DNA from: Tateyamaria sp. syn59
Lineage (GTDB): Bacteria > Pseudomonadota > Alphaproteobacteria > Rhodobacterales > Rhodobacteraceae
Length of the DNA stretch: 59,686 nt
Reading direction: 5' to 3'
Assembly: GCF_007995245.1 (NCBI RefSeq)
Contig: NZ_VCBA01000014.1
Coordinates: 1-59,686, forward strand
Shown here: in pieces, positions 7,417 to 15,679 of the stretch
How positions within the stretch are numbered: the stretch's first letter is position 1
Layout: the number at the start of each line of letters is the position of its first letter
Made by a program: the position numbers and the translations under genes
The notes under the pieces: model-generated
The model's input: only the letters and a program-made list of their open reading frames with translations
What the model was told of the DNA's origin: nothing
The model's database searches: none

Positions 7417-10314
7417 TTACGCTGTCCAGATTTTGCAGAGAGTCGCTTTGGTCTCCTGCATCTGGGTTACTGAATCATAGCCATAGGTCTGGGCGGTGTT
7501 GGTGGATTCACCCAGCACGTAGGGGTCAGCCCCCTCCGGATATTTGCTGCGCAAATCCTCGCCCTGGTAATGACCGCCAAAGTGGAAGGGCATGAAGGCC
7601 ACGCCTTCGCCCACCCGGTTGGTGACCATCGCCATCACCTTGACCTTGCCGCCTTCGGGCCCTTCGACCCAGACCTGCGCACCGTCCCGCACACCAAGGT
7701 TGTTGGCGTCACGCGGGTTGATCTCGATGAACATGTCCTGCTGCAACTCGGCCAGCCACGGGTTCGAACGGGTCTCGTCCCCACCGCCCTCATACTCGAC
7801 CAGACGGCCGGAAGTGAGGATGATCGGGTAGTCCTTCGAAAAGTCCTGTTTCTGGATCGACGCATACAAGGTCGGCAGCCGGTAGGCGTGACGGTCCTCG
7901 TATGTGGGATAATCCGCAACAAGATCCCGGCGGTTGGTGTAAAGCGGCTCGCGGTGCAGCGGCACCGGATCGGGGAAGGTCCACACGACCGCGCGGGCCT
8001 TGGCGTTCCCGAAAGGCGCACAGCCATGCTTGATCGCGACCCGCTGGATGCCGCCCGACAGGTCGGTCTTCCAGTTGGTGCCCGGCCCTGCGATGGCGTC
8101 GATGGTCGCCCGCTCTTCGTCGGTCAGATCACCGTCCCAGCCCAGATCCATGAGCATCTGCATCGTGAATTCGGGATAGCCATCCTGAATTTCCGACCCG
8201 ACGCTATAGACCCCCTCGGCCAGCAGGTTGTCACCGTCCCGCTCGACACCGAAACGCGCGCGGAAGGTGAGACCACCCTCAGCCACAGGCTTCGACATGT
8301 CATAGAGGTTCGGCGTGCCCGGGTGGTTCATCTCGGGCGTGCCCCAGCTTGGCCATGGCATCCCGTAATAGTCACCGTCGGCAGGCCCCCCGATGGCTTG
8401 CAGCGTCGTCCGGTCGAACGTGTGCTGGTTGGCCATGTGAGTCTTGATCCGCTCGGGCGACTGGCCGGTATACCCGATGGTCCACATGCCGCGGTTGATC
8501 TCGCGCAGCGTGTCCTCGGGGTTCGGGGTCAGACCATCCTCTTCCAGCTGGATGTTGCGGAACATCCGGTCGTGATAGCCGAACTTCTTGGCAAAGAGCG
8601 CGATGATCTCGTGATCGGGCTTGGACTCGAACAGCGGATCAATGATCTGCTCACGCCACTGGATGGACCGGTTCGATGCAGTGACCGACCCGCGCGTCTC
8701 GAACTGGGTCGAGGCGGGCAGCAGGTACACCCCATCGGTGCGGTCATGCAGCACGGCAGAGACGGTCGGGAAGGGGTCGATGACGACCAGCATATCCAGC
8801 TGCTCCATCGCCTTCTTCATTTCGACCATCCGGGTCTGCGAGTTGGGCGCGTGGCCCCACAGCACCATGGCACGCACCTTGGCGGCCTGGTCCGTGTTCT
8901 CCGGGTCTTCCAGAACGCCGTCGATCCAACGCGACACGGGAATACCGCTCAGGTTCTGCAGCGCCTTTTCCTTGCCATCTGCACCTGTGGTGGTGGCGAA
9001 TTGACCCGCCAGCCATTCAGGGTCTTCACCCCAAACACGGGACCAGTGGCCCCATGCGCCTGCCGACAGGCCATAGTAACCGGGCAGCGTGTGGGACAGA
9101 ACACCAAGGTCCGTCGCACCCTGCACGTTGTCGTGGCCGCGGAAGATGTTGGTGCCGCCACCGGACGTGCCCATGTTGCCAAGGGCAAGCTGCAGGATGC
9201 AGTAGGCGCGGGTGTTGTTGTTGCCGTTGGTGTGCTGCGTGCCACCCATGCACCAGATCACGGTGCCGGGGCGGTTGTTGGCCATGGTCCGGGCCACACG
9301 CTTCAGCTGCGAACCGGGGGCACCGGTCACACGCTCGACTTCCTCGGGCGTCCACTTGGCGACTTCATCCTTGATCTGGTCCATGCCCCAGACGCGGGTG
9401 CGGATGAACTCCTTGTCCTCCCACCCGTTCTCGAAGATGTGCCAGAGGATCCCCCAGACCAGCGCCACGTCGGTGCCGGGACGGAAGCGCACATACTCGT
9501 CCGCATGGGCTGCGGTGCGAGTAAAGCGCGGGTCACACACGATGACGGGGGCATTGTTCTGCTCCTTGGCGCGCAGCAGGTGCAGCAGAGACACAGGGTG
9601 TGCCTCGGCCGGATTGCCGCCGATGATGAAGATCGCCTTGGAGTTATGGATGTCGTTGTAGCTGTTGGTCATGGCGCCGTAGCCCCATGTGTTCGCAACA
9701 CCCGCAACAGTGGTCGAGTGACAGATCCGCGCCTGGTGATCCACGTTGTTCGTGCCCCAGTAGGCCGCGAACTTGCGGAACAGGTACGCCTGTTCGTTGT
9801 TGTGCTTGGCCGATCCCAGCCAATAGACACTGTCCGGGCCACTTTCTTCCCGGATGTTCATCATGCCGCCGCCGATCTCGTCGATGGCTTGCTCCCACGA
9901 GATACGGACCCATTCGCCGTTCTCTTTCTTCATGGGATACTTCAGGCGGCGTTCACCATGGGCGTGCTCGCGCACCGCGGCGCCCTTGGCGCAGTGGGCG
10001 CCCAGGTTGAACGGGCTGTCCCAGCCGGGCTCCTGACCCGTCCAGACGCCGTCCTGCACCTCGGCGACGACCGTACAGCCGACCGAGCAGTGCGTGCACA
10101 CCGATTTCTTCAATTCCACCTTGCCCGCTGCCGCCGTGGCAGCGTTGGCCTGGGTGACGGTTCCGCCCGTGGCGGCAATGGCCGACAGGCCCCCGATCAC
10201 CAGTCCCGTTCCGCGCAGAAACGCGCGCCGGTCTACCGAAGCGTTGGCTGCTTCAGTCAGGATACTTGTCCGCTGGGGGCGTCTCGCAACCCCGTTGGTC
10301 TTTTTCCTAAGCAT
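7417..10314 (-). CDS. fdhA: Formate dehydrogenase catalytic (alpha) subunit, Tat-exported, cysteine form
   Basis: This 965-residue bis-MGD enzyme oxidises formate to CO2 in the periplasm. It begins with a Tat signal, VDRRAFLRGTG (twin arginine at 29-30). A [4Fe-4S] site follows with C73, C76, C80 and C108. The metal ligand is a normal cysteine, C198 in ARICHSTTVAGVANTWG, not selenocysteine. Motifs such as GGNPAEAHPVS and MGGTQHTNGNNNTRA are those of the FdnG/FdoG branch. The ATG at 10314 has GGGGAG upstream; the longer frame to 10398 is not used. The plasmid's tungstate transporter suggests tungsten at the active site. Confidence 0.95.
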   Translation of the reverse strand: MLRKKTNGVARRPQRTSILTEAANASVDRRAFLRGTGLVIGGLSAIAATGGTVTQANAATAAAGKVELKKSVCTHCSVGCTVVAEVQDGVWTGQEPGWDSPFNLGAHCAKGAAVREHAHGERRLKYPMKKENGEWVRISWEQAIDEIGGGMMNIREESGPDSVYWLGSAKHNNEQAYLFRKFAAYWGTNNVDHQARICHSTTVAGVANTWGYGAMTNSYNDIHNSKAIFIIGGNPAEAHPVSLLHLLRAKEQNNAPVIVCDPRFTRTAAHADEYVRFRPGTDVALVWGILWHIFENGWEDKEFIRTRVWGMDQIKDEVAKWTPEEVERVTGAPGSQLKRVARTMANNRPGTVIWCMGGTQHTNGNNNTRAYCILQLALGNMGTSGGGTNIFRGHDNVQGATDLGVLSHTLPGYYGLSAGAWGHWSRVWGEDPEWLAGQFATTTGADGKEKALQNLSGIPVSRWIDGVLEDPENTDQAAKVRAMVLWGHAPNSQTRMVEMKKAMEQLDMLVVIDPFPTVSAVLHDRTDGVYLLPASTQFETRGSVTASNRSIQWREQIIDPLFESKPDHEIIALFAKKFGYHDRMFRNIQLEEDGLTPNPEDTLREINRGMWTIGYTGQSPERIKTHMANQHTFDRTTLQAIGGPADGDYYGMPWPSWGTPEMNHPGTPNLYDMSKPVAEGGLTFRARFGVERDGDNLLAEGVYSVGSEIQDGYPEFTMQMLMDLGWDGDLTDEERATIDAIAGPGTNWKTDLSGGIQRVAIKHGCAPFGNAKARAVVWTFPDPVPLHREPLYTNRRDLVADYPTYEDRHAYRLPTLYASIQKQDFSKDYPIILTSGRLVEYEGGGDETRSNPWLAELQQDMFIEINPRDANNLGVRDGAQVWVEGPEGGKVKVMAMVTNRVGEGVAFMPFHFGGHYQGEDLRSKYPEGADPYVLGESTNTAQTYGYDSVTQMQETKATLCKIWTA

Positions 10315-10461
10315 ATCGCTCTCCCCTTGCTTGCACCCCCTTGCCGGGGCCGCTCGCTTGGTTTCTTCTTTGGCTCTCAGCAGTCGGGCGTCACGCAACC
10401 AGTCGCTGATCCCCTGCCCCGTCCGGGCTTATTCCCGGGCGTGGCGTCCTCCCATCCGGCG

Positions 10462-10650
10462 TTAGAACCGGGCGCTGTCAAAATACGCGCGCGTGTGCGC
10501 GGTATCCTGCATGGTCTCTTTGCTCAGGTCGGGCTCTGCCGCCTCGACCTGCTGCGCACCGGTCGCAACCGCCACCGCCGCAACGGGCGCCGTGGTTCCA
10601 GCCAGCTTCAGAAAGTCACGGCGCGATGCGCGCTCGTCTTTCTTCGTCAT
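10462..10650 (-). CDS. Small Tat-signal protein of formate dehydrogenase clusters
   Basis: A 62-residue protein with a twin-arginine signal, ASRRDFLKLAGTTAPVAAVAV, and a short tail ending HTRAYFDSARF. It matches the small formate dehydrogenase region Tat target family found immediately upstream of fdhA in many proteobacteria. Its function is unknown; a role in export or assembly of the alpha subunit is often assumed. It lies between the TorD-like chaperone and fdhA. A 147-bp gap separates it from fdhA. Confidence 0.85.
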   Translation of the reverse strand: MTKKDERASRRDFLKLAGTTAPVAAVAVATGAQQVEAAEPDLSKETMQDTAHTRAYFDSARF

Positions 10651-10703
10651 GCGATCGTCTCCTCTCGCTGTTACGGGCAGGTCTCCCTGCCCACCCTGAC
10701 GCC

Positions 10704-11330
10704 TCAGTCGGCGCCGCTCATCCGGAAGGCTTCCGCCTCCACGGCCATGAAAATCTTCCCCACCGTCCCGACAGGCGTGTAGAAAACGGACGTTTTCGCC
10801 TCTTCCAGATCGGTAAAGAAGTGGCCCGCCCAGGGGCCGATATGCCTGTTGAAGAACTCTTTCTGCGCGCCCAGATCGGCGGGCGTGCCAAAGCGGCCCA
10901 CGATCATGGCCGCCATCATCTCCATCAGGCTGGCAATGCTGTCCTCGGGCTCGAACACGGTTTCCGACCGCTGCATCCCGATGCGGGTCATATCCTGACG
11001 GAGCACCGCCAGCGGCTTTTCGTTCAGGAACCCGGTCAGATAATAGCTGGCAAACGGCAACAACTCGCCCCGACCCAGACCGATGAACAGCTTGTTGAAC
11101 TCGGACTGCGCCGCCTTGGGTTTGGTCACGCGCGCCAGCTTCGACAGTGTGCCGATGGCTTGACCCAGCTCAGTGTCATCCCCGGACAAACCAGCGGTCT
11201 GCGCCAGCAACATTTCGTCCGGCGGACCGGCCAGCAGCGCGCCCAGAAAGTTGTAAAGATCGGCGCGGGCCCGATCCATGTCTGCGATTTGAATATCTTC
11301 AGCGGCTGTCATCTTCGGGTCGTCCATCAT
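10704..11330 (-). CDS. TorD/DmsD-family chaperone for the formate dehydrogenase
   Basis: A 208-residue all-helical cytoplasmic protein of the TorD family. Typical motifs are ARADLYNFLGALLAGPPD, EFNKLFIGLGRGELLPFASYY with the family E(Y/F)xxLFxG pattern, and FFNRHIGPWAGHFFTDLE. Such chaperones bind the Tat signal of molybdo- and tungsto-enzymes and hold them until the cofactor is loaded. Here the client is most likely FdhA. Its ATG overlaps the DUF3306 stop (ATGA), so the two are translationally coupled. Confidence 0.9.
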   Translation of the reverse strand: MMDDPKMTAAEDIQIADMDRARADLYNFLGALLAGPPDEMLLAQTAGLSGDDTELGQAIGTLSKLARVTKPKAAQSEFNKLFIGLGRGELLPFASYYLTGFLNEKPLAVLRQDMTRIGMQRSETVFEPEDSIASLMEMMAAMIVGRFGTPADLGAQKEFFNRHIGPWAGHFFTDLEEAKTSVFYTPVGTVGKIFMAVEAEAFRMSGAD

Positions 11331-11866
11331 GCAGTGTCAAAGGCAAAGCGCATCCGGCGTTGCGGCATCGCGACGGGTTCGGGTTCTGGCTCGGGCAAAG
11401 GCACAGGTTCGGCAGCCACAATCAGCGGCGCCTCTTCCTCTTCTTCCATCTCTTGGGCGGGGGCTTCTTCGACATCCTCATCGTCTTCGTCCTCAAGGAA
11501 CGCAGTCGCCATGCCCTTGCCCACCTGGTACACGGTCTGCATCTTCTCGATGACCATGGCCGCGTCGGTGAAGTCCTCACCGTAGTCGACCAGCCCATCC
11601 AGATTGGCGAGCACCGGGTTCAACCGCCACAAGCGGCGCAGCGCGCGGGTCTTGAGGCGTTGGGGCAGTTCAGCTTTCAGAAAGTCACGGACCGCATTGG
11701 GGCTGTCCAGCGTCTCGGGTTCCGGCAGGTTCAGCTCGGCGAGGATCTCTTCATCCGGCCGATCTTCCAGCTTCGCCGCTTCAGCCTGAACCGCACGCGC
11801 CTCCAGCGCCTGCTCTTCGGCTTCCACGCCAGCACGACGCCGGGACCAGAAGTCACGCGCGCTCAA
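11327..11866 (-). CDS. DUF3306 protein
   Basis: A 179-residue cytoplasmic protein of the DUF3306 family, always found next to DUF3305 and formate dehydrogenase genes. It begins LSARDFWSRRRAGVEAEEQ, has the core LRRLWRLNPVLANLDGLVDYGED, and ends with a glu-rich linker (EEEEEAP) and a proline-glutamate repeat (PLPEPEPEPV). The start is an unusual TTG at 11866. It overlaps the DUF3305 stop by two bases and has GGAGG 8 bases upstream, and no in-frame ATG fits. Its biochemical role is unknown; assembly of the dehydrogenase is likely. Confidence 0.85.
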   Translation of the reverse strand: MSARDFWSRRRAGVEAEEQALEARAVQAEAAKLEDRPDEEILAELNLPEPETLDSPNAVRDFLKAELPQRLKTRALRRLWRLNPVLANLDGLVDYGEDFTDAAMVIEKMQTVYQVGKGMATAFLEDEDDEDVEEAPAQEMEEEEEAPLIVAAEPVPLPEPEPEPVAMPQRRMRFAFDTA

Positions 11867-12426
11867 TGCACCCGCCTCCGCTGCCGTGCGGGGGACGCAT
11901 AAATGTCCGCCGCCGTCGCAATACGCGGATCGCCAATGCCGTCTTGTGTCAAGTCCGTCCGCTTCTTGTCTCGCTTGCGTTTGATGAACACCTCTTCCTC
12001 GTGGAAGTTGGTGACAAAGTTCTGCACCCACGCCACCAGCCCGGCAGGCATCGCGACCTTCTCGACAATCTCTTCACCGCTGTCGGTGTAATCCTGCGCC
12101 TCGTAGGGCGACGCCGTGACCAGCACGACGTCCAGCGGCTGATCACTCACACCCTCGCGCATCACCACATAAATGCTGGGCACCTCGGCGGACAGACCGT
12201 GCAGATAGGCTTCGGTCTCCGCTCCGTGCAGATCCAGCTGCAGGGTCGCAGCGTGGTATTCCACCGCCTCGCCCTCGCGCCGCAGCTCCTGCCAATCGGC
12301 GGGACCGGCACCGGGTAGAACGGCCACGGCTTTCCAGGAATAGGCGGCCCACCGCGTCACGCCGGGCAGTCGTCGCAAAACAACGCCCAAAGGCATGGAC
12401 TGGTACTTGTCTGGGTTTCGGATCAA
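11863..12426 (-). CDS. DUF3305 protein, first gene of the formate dehydrogenase operon
   Basis: A 187-residue DUF3305 protein with the family opening MPLGVVLRRLPGVTRWAAYSW near residue 11. Further conserved runs are EAVEYHAATLQLDLHGAETEAYLHGL and PSIYVVMRE. The C terminus is basic (FIKRKRDKKRTD). The function is unknown. It is the first gene of the minus-strand operon that runs to the NtrC-like regulator, and it faces a divergent iron-sulfur protein across a 329-bp control region. Confidence 0.87.
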   Translation of the reverse strand: MIRNPDKYQSMPLGVVLRRLPGVTRWAAYSWKAVAVLPGAGPADWQELRREGEAVEYHAATLQLDLHGAETEAYLHGLSAEVPSIYVVMREGVSDQPLDVVLVTASPYEAQDYTDSGEEIVEKVAMPAGLVAWVQNFVTNFHEEEVFIKRKRDKKRTDLTQDGIGDPRIATAADIYASPARQRRRVH

Positions 12427-12755
12427 CCTATCTCCTCCGTACAGTTATCAAACTGCCTAATTTCTGATCCGAGAAGCGTCTTATGTGAGGTTTCACGGTG
12501 TTTGCGGAAGCAAAGGCAATTTGGCCACCCTGTCCCACCGATCCGCAGCGCAATGGACGAAATGTCCATCATGAGCGTTTCAGTCGGGAATACCGCCGTA
12601 TACCGAAGCACGAATCACTTGGGCCAATTCGGCACCGTCCGGCGCGGTCGCGACACAAGAAATCGGTTTGTGAACGCCTGCGAATCGGGGCTACGCTACG
12701 CCAAACATCAAGCCGGACGACGGGCTTTTCAGCCGTCGCAGCAAGGGGAAAACAC
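12427..12755. promoter_or_regulatory. Divergent control region of the formate dehydrogenase genes
   Basis: This 329-bp gap separates the divergent DUF3305 and iron-sulfur protein genes and holds no credible gene. It contains a perfect inverted repeat, ATGGAC-GAAAT-GTCCAT, at 12553-12569, a good candidate operator. A second hairpin, CGACGG/CCGTCG at 12718-12738, sits just before the ribosome-binding site of the plus-strand gene and could act in its leader. The regulator is not evident from the sequence. Confidence 0.55.
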
Positions 12756-14702
12756 GTGGCCAAGTCACTGATTACATGCGATTGTTTGGGCACCCAGACC
12801 ATCGATGCCGAAGGGTTGTCGCAGGCCACTGGCCTCGACGTCCGCCCCCCCTGTTCCGCCCTCTGCACCACCCAGTTGGACCGCGCCCAAGCCACCCTCG
12901 AAGGGGGCGATGCAGTTTTTTGCTGCACCCAGCAGGCCCGCGTTTTCGAGGAGTTGGCAGAGGGTCTGGACCTGCCCGCACCCCCCACCCTCGACCTGCG
13001 CGACCGGGCGGGGTGGAGCGATGATGACGTTCCAAAACTGCCCAAAATGTCCGCACTCGTCGCCGACGCCATGCTGCCCGGTGAGCCAGAGAAGACCCTG
13101 GATGTGGTCAGCGAGGGGCTGTGCCTGATCCTTGGCCCCGCCGACGTGGCGCTGGACGCCGCAGAACAACTCAAGGATCACCTGGGCGTCACCGTCCTGC
13201 TGAGCGATGCAAGCGACGTTCCTGACACCCGCGACTTCGACGTGGTCGTGGGCAAACTGCGCCGCGCGTCCGGCGCCTTCGCCAATTTCGAAGTGGTCAT
13301 CGACGCCCTGCAACAGATCGAACCGGGCGGGCGCGGGGCCTTCACCCTTACCGACCCGCAGGACGGCGCCAAATCGCAATGCGACGTCATCCTCGACCTG
13401 CGCGGCGACACGCCCCTCTTCCCGGCCCATGAAAAGCGCGACGGCTACCTGCGCGCCGAACCCGGCCATGCGCCGGGCGTCGCCGCAGCCATCCTTGCCG
13501 CCTCGCACCTCACCGGCACGTTTGAAAAGACGCTCTACGTCAAAACCACCCCCCTGCTTTGCGCCCATTCCCGCGCCGAACAGACCGGCTGCACCAACTG
13601 CCTCGACCTCTGCCCGACCGGCGCCATCACCTCCGCAGGCGAGCACGTCGCCATCGACCCGATGATCTGCGCGGGCTGCGGCGCCTGTTCCGCCGCCTGC
13701 CCTTCGGGCGCTATCACCTACGACGCGCCGCCGGTCGATCTGACGATGCGGCGGGTACAGACGATGGCCAAGGCGTTCCTCGACGCAGGCGGTACCGCCC
13801 CACGCCTTCTGGTCCACGACGCGCACGGGGCCGAGATGATCCGGCTCTCGGCCCGCCACGGCCGCGGCCTGCCCGCCGACGTGATCCCGCTGGAGATGTC
13901 GGCCATCGGCGCCTTCGGCCATGCGGAGGCGGTCGCAGCCCTCGCCGCAAGCTTCGCGAACGTCACGGTGCTGCCCGGCCCCAAGGCCGATATCCCCGCA
14001 TTAGAGACACAAATCGCGCTTACCAATGCCATCGCAGGCGCGGGCATGGCGACCCTTCTCGACACACCCGACCCCGACGCGATGAGCGACGCGCTCTACG
14101 GCGCCGAGGCCCCTGCCCCGGTCGCCACACCCGTCCGCCCCATGGGCACGCGGCGGCAGATCACCCGGCAAGCGGCCAAGGCCCTTCACCCCGGCACCGA
14201 AACCATCGCGCTGCCCGACGGCGCGCCTTACGGGGCCGTGCTGGTCGATACGGACGCCTGCACGCTCTGCCTGTCCTGCGTCTCGCTCTGTCCCTCGGGT
14301 GCCCTTGGCGACAATTCCGACAAGCCGCAACTGCGGTTCCAGGAAGACGCCTGCCTGCAATGTGGCCTCTGCGCCAATATCTGCCCCGAGGATGCGATCA
14401 CCTACGAGCCGCGCCTGAACCTCACCGACGCAGCGCTGACACAAACCATCCTGAACGAGGAAGAACCGTTCCCCTGCATCGAATGCGGCGCGCTCTTCGG
14501 CTCTAAATCCGCCATCGACCGGATCACGGACAAGCTGAAGGATCACGCCATGTTCTCGGGCGACAAGCTGCGGATGATCCAGATGTGCGACAATTGCCGG
14601 GTGCAAGCGCAGTTCCACGCGGACGACAATCCGTTCCAGGGCGGCGAACGCCCCCGTGTGCGCACCACCGACGACTACCTGTCAAAACGGCGCGATCACT
14701 GA
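12756..14702 (+). CDS. Multi-cluster [4Fe-4S] protein linked to formate dehydrogenase
   Basis: A 648-residue cytoplasmic protein with two ferredoxin-like pairs. GCTNCLDLCPTGAI and CAGCGACSAACPSGAI lie near residues 283 and 306; CTLCLSCVSLCPSGAL and CLQCGLCANICPEDAI lie near 502 and 533. A C-terminal CIECGALFG plus CDNCRV set follows. Two N-terminal cysteine pairs (CDC near residue 8, CTTQ and CCTQQ) may bind another cluster. It is found beside DUF3305/DUF3306 in other proteobacteria; electron supply or cluster delivery for dehydrogenase maturation is plausible. The GTG at 12756 is chosen because AAGGGG precedes it and the family N terminus follows; upstream in-frame codons are non-coding in character. 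Confidence 0.85.
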   Translation: MAKSLITCDCLGTQTIDAEGLSQATGLDVRPPCSALCTTQLDRAQATLEGGDAVFCCTQQARVFEELAEGLDLPAPPTLDLRDRAGWSDDDVPKLPKMSALVADAMLPGEPEKTLDVVSEGLCLILGPADVALDAAEQLKDHLGVTVLLSDASDVPDTRDFDVVVGKLRRASGAFANFEVVIDALQQIEPGGRGAFTLTDPQDGAKSQCDVILDLRGDTPLFPAHEKRDGYLRAEPGHAPGVAAAILAASHLTGTFEKTLYVKTTPLLCAHSRAEQTGCTNCLDLCPTGAITSAGEHVAIDPMICAGCGACSAACPSGAITYDAPPVDLTMRRVQTMAKAFLDAGGTAPRLLVHDAHGAEMIRLSARHGRGLPADVIPLEMSAIGAFGHAEAVAALAASFANVTVLPGPKADIPALETQIALTNAIAGAGMATLLDTPDPDAMSDALYGAEAPAPVATPVRPMGTRRQITRQAAKALHPGTETIALPDGAPYGAVLVDTDACTLCLSCVSLCPSGALGDNSDKPQLRFQEDACLQCGLCANICPEDAITYEPRLNLTDAALTQTILNEEEPFPCIECGALFGSKSAIDRITDKLKDHAMFSGDKLRMIQMCDNCRVQAQFHADDNPFQGGERPRVRTTDDYLSKRRDH

Positions 14703-15427
14703 TGTTCGAGCGGCTTGCCCAGATCGGCGGGGTCCAGCACGGCCACGTAGGCCAGGATGGCCTCAAGGTCGTCGAGCGTCAGTTCGATAGGCGCGATGGG
14801 CGACGGGCGGTCGATGGGAAACGGATCGGTTACGCCCTCAAGCTGGGTAAAGGCCGCGTGGGGTTTCAGCACGTAAAAGCCCGCAAAGCGCGCCTGCCAG
14901 TCCTCGAACCCGCGCATGACGAAAAAGCTCGGCGTCGAACCTATTCCGAAGCCGCCCCTGCCCCGCTCGGTCACGTGACAGCGCCCGCATTTGGCCCAGG
15001 ACACGCCCTGCCCCGCGATGGCATCGCCCGTCATCTCGACCTCGGCCACGACGCGCTCCTGCACCTGCGGTTCAGTGAACAGCGCCTCTCCATCCGGCGC
15101 AAACCCCTGTACCGTGCGGCGGCCCACGTCGGAGGTCAGCCAGTCCGCAAAGCGCTGCGCGCCCTTTCCGTCACCGCGCAGATCCATGTGCCACGTCTGG
15201 CCCAGCCCGGAAAACAGCGCGCGGCCGTCGGACCCCAGAACGAGATCGGCGCTGCCGGGATCGTCCACAATTTCGACCCTAACCTGGGTTTTCAGCGAAA
15301 AACGCGGCGCGATATGCTTGATCAGCCCGCTTTCGACCAGCACGGGCGGGGCATAGAACACCACCCGTTTGTCATCGGCCATTGCCAAACCGGGCAACAG
15401 GGCCAAGATCAGTACCAACATGCGCAT
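14696..15427 (-). CDS. Binding-protein-like domain fused to cytochrome c
   Basis: A secreted 243-residue protein with signal MRMLVLILALLPGLAMA. Residues 20-120 resemble fragments of a molybdate/tungstate-type substrate-binding protein (VVFYAPPVLVESGLIKHIAP, then WLTSDVGRRTVQGF and GEALF). Residues about 135-243 form a cytochrome c with CGRCH at 147-151 and a C-terminal DDLEAILAYVAVL helix. The WLTSD...GE-LF run is very like TupA encoded at 18033 (WLTSDRAKALIDGY, NGETLF). It converges on the iron-sulfur protein gene, with a 7-bp overlap of stops. The ligand and partner are unknown; a periplasmic electron carrier that senses or holds an oxyanion is one idea. Confidence 0.75.
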   Translation of the reverse strand: MRMLVLILALLPGLAMADDKRVVFYAPPVLVESGLIKHIAPRFSLKTQVRVEIVDDPGSADLVLGSDGRALFSGLGQTWHMDLRGDGKGAQRFADWLTSDVGRRTVQGFAPDGEALFTEPQVQERVVAEVEMTGDAIAGQGVSWAKCGRCHVTERGRGGFGIGSTPSFFVMRGFEDWQARFAGFYVLKPHAAFTQLEGVTDPFPIDRPSPIAPIELTLDDLEAILAYVAVLDPADLGKPLEHQ

Positions 15428-15484
15428 GGGTCCAGCCTACGGTCCCGCTCTGCGCTGCGTCAACAAGAGGGAGGGGGAAGCCCC

Positions 15485-15676
15485 ATGAGCGACGATTTCA
15501 ACATGTCCATGCGCAAGTTCCTGAAACAGGTCGGCGTAACGTCCCAGCAAGCCATCGAGGAAGCGATGCGCGAGGCCGAGACAGGCGGCAAGACCTACAA
15601 GGTCAAGGCCGTGGTCACCATCGAAGAGCTTGATATGACACATGAAGTGTCGGGCGAGATCACGGGACAGGACTGA
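15485..15676 (+). CDS. DUF6494 small protein
   Basis: A 63-residue acidic protein, MSDDFNMSMRKFLKQVGVTS followed by QQAIEEAMREAE and TYKVKAVVTIEELDMTHEV. It matches the DUF6494 family, which occurs with formate dehydrogenase and Mrp genes. The function is unknown. It has a strong GGAGGGGGAAG upstream and is the first gene of a four-gene plus-strand operon, 3 bp before the Mrp-family gene. Confidence 0.82.
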   Translation: MSDDFNMSMRKFLKQVGVTSQQAIEEAMREAETGGKTYKVKAVVTIEELDMTHEVSGEITGQD

Positions 15677-15679
15677 CAC

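Noticed and set aside
7570..10782. A 1070-codon plus-strand reading frame opposite fdhA
   Set aside because: It is the antisense of a clear formate dehydrogenase gene, has no family features, and arises from high GC content. The same holds for long frames opposite acsA (26435-28282), exaA (39891-41627) and coxL (50546-52432).
12498..12755. N-terminal extension of the iron-sulfur protein
   Set aside because: The extra 86 codons have no family match and cover the divergent control region; a GTG with a ribosome-binding site at 12756 begins the conserved part.
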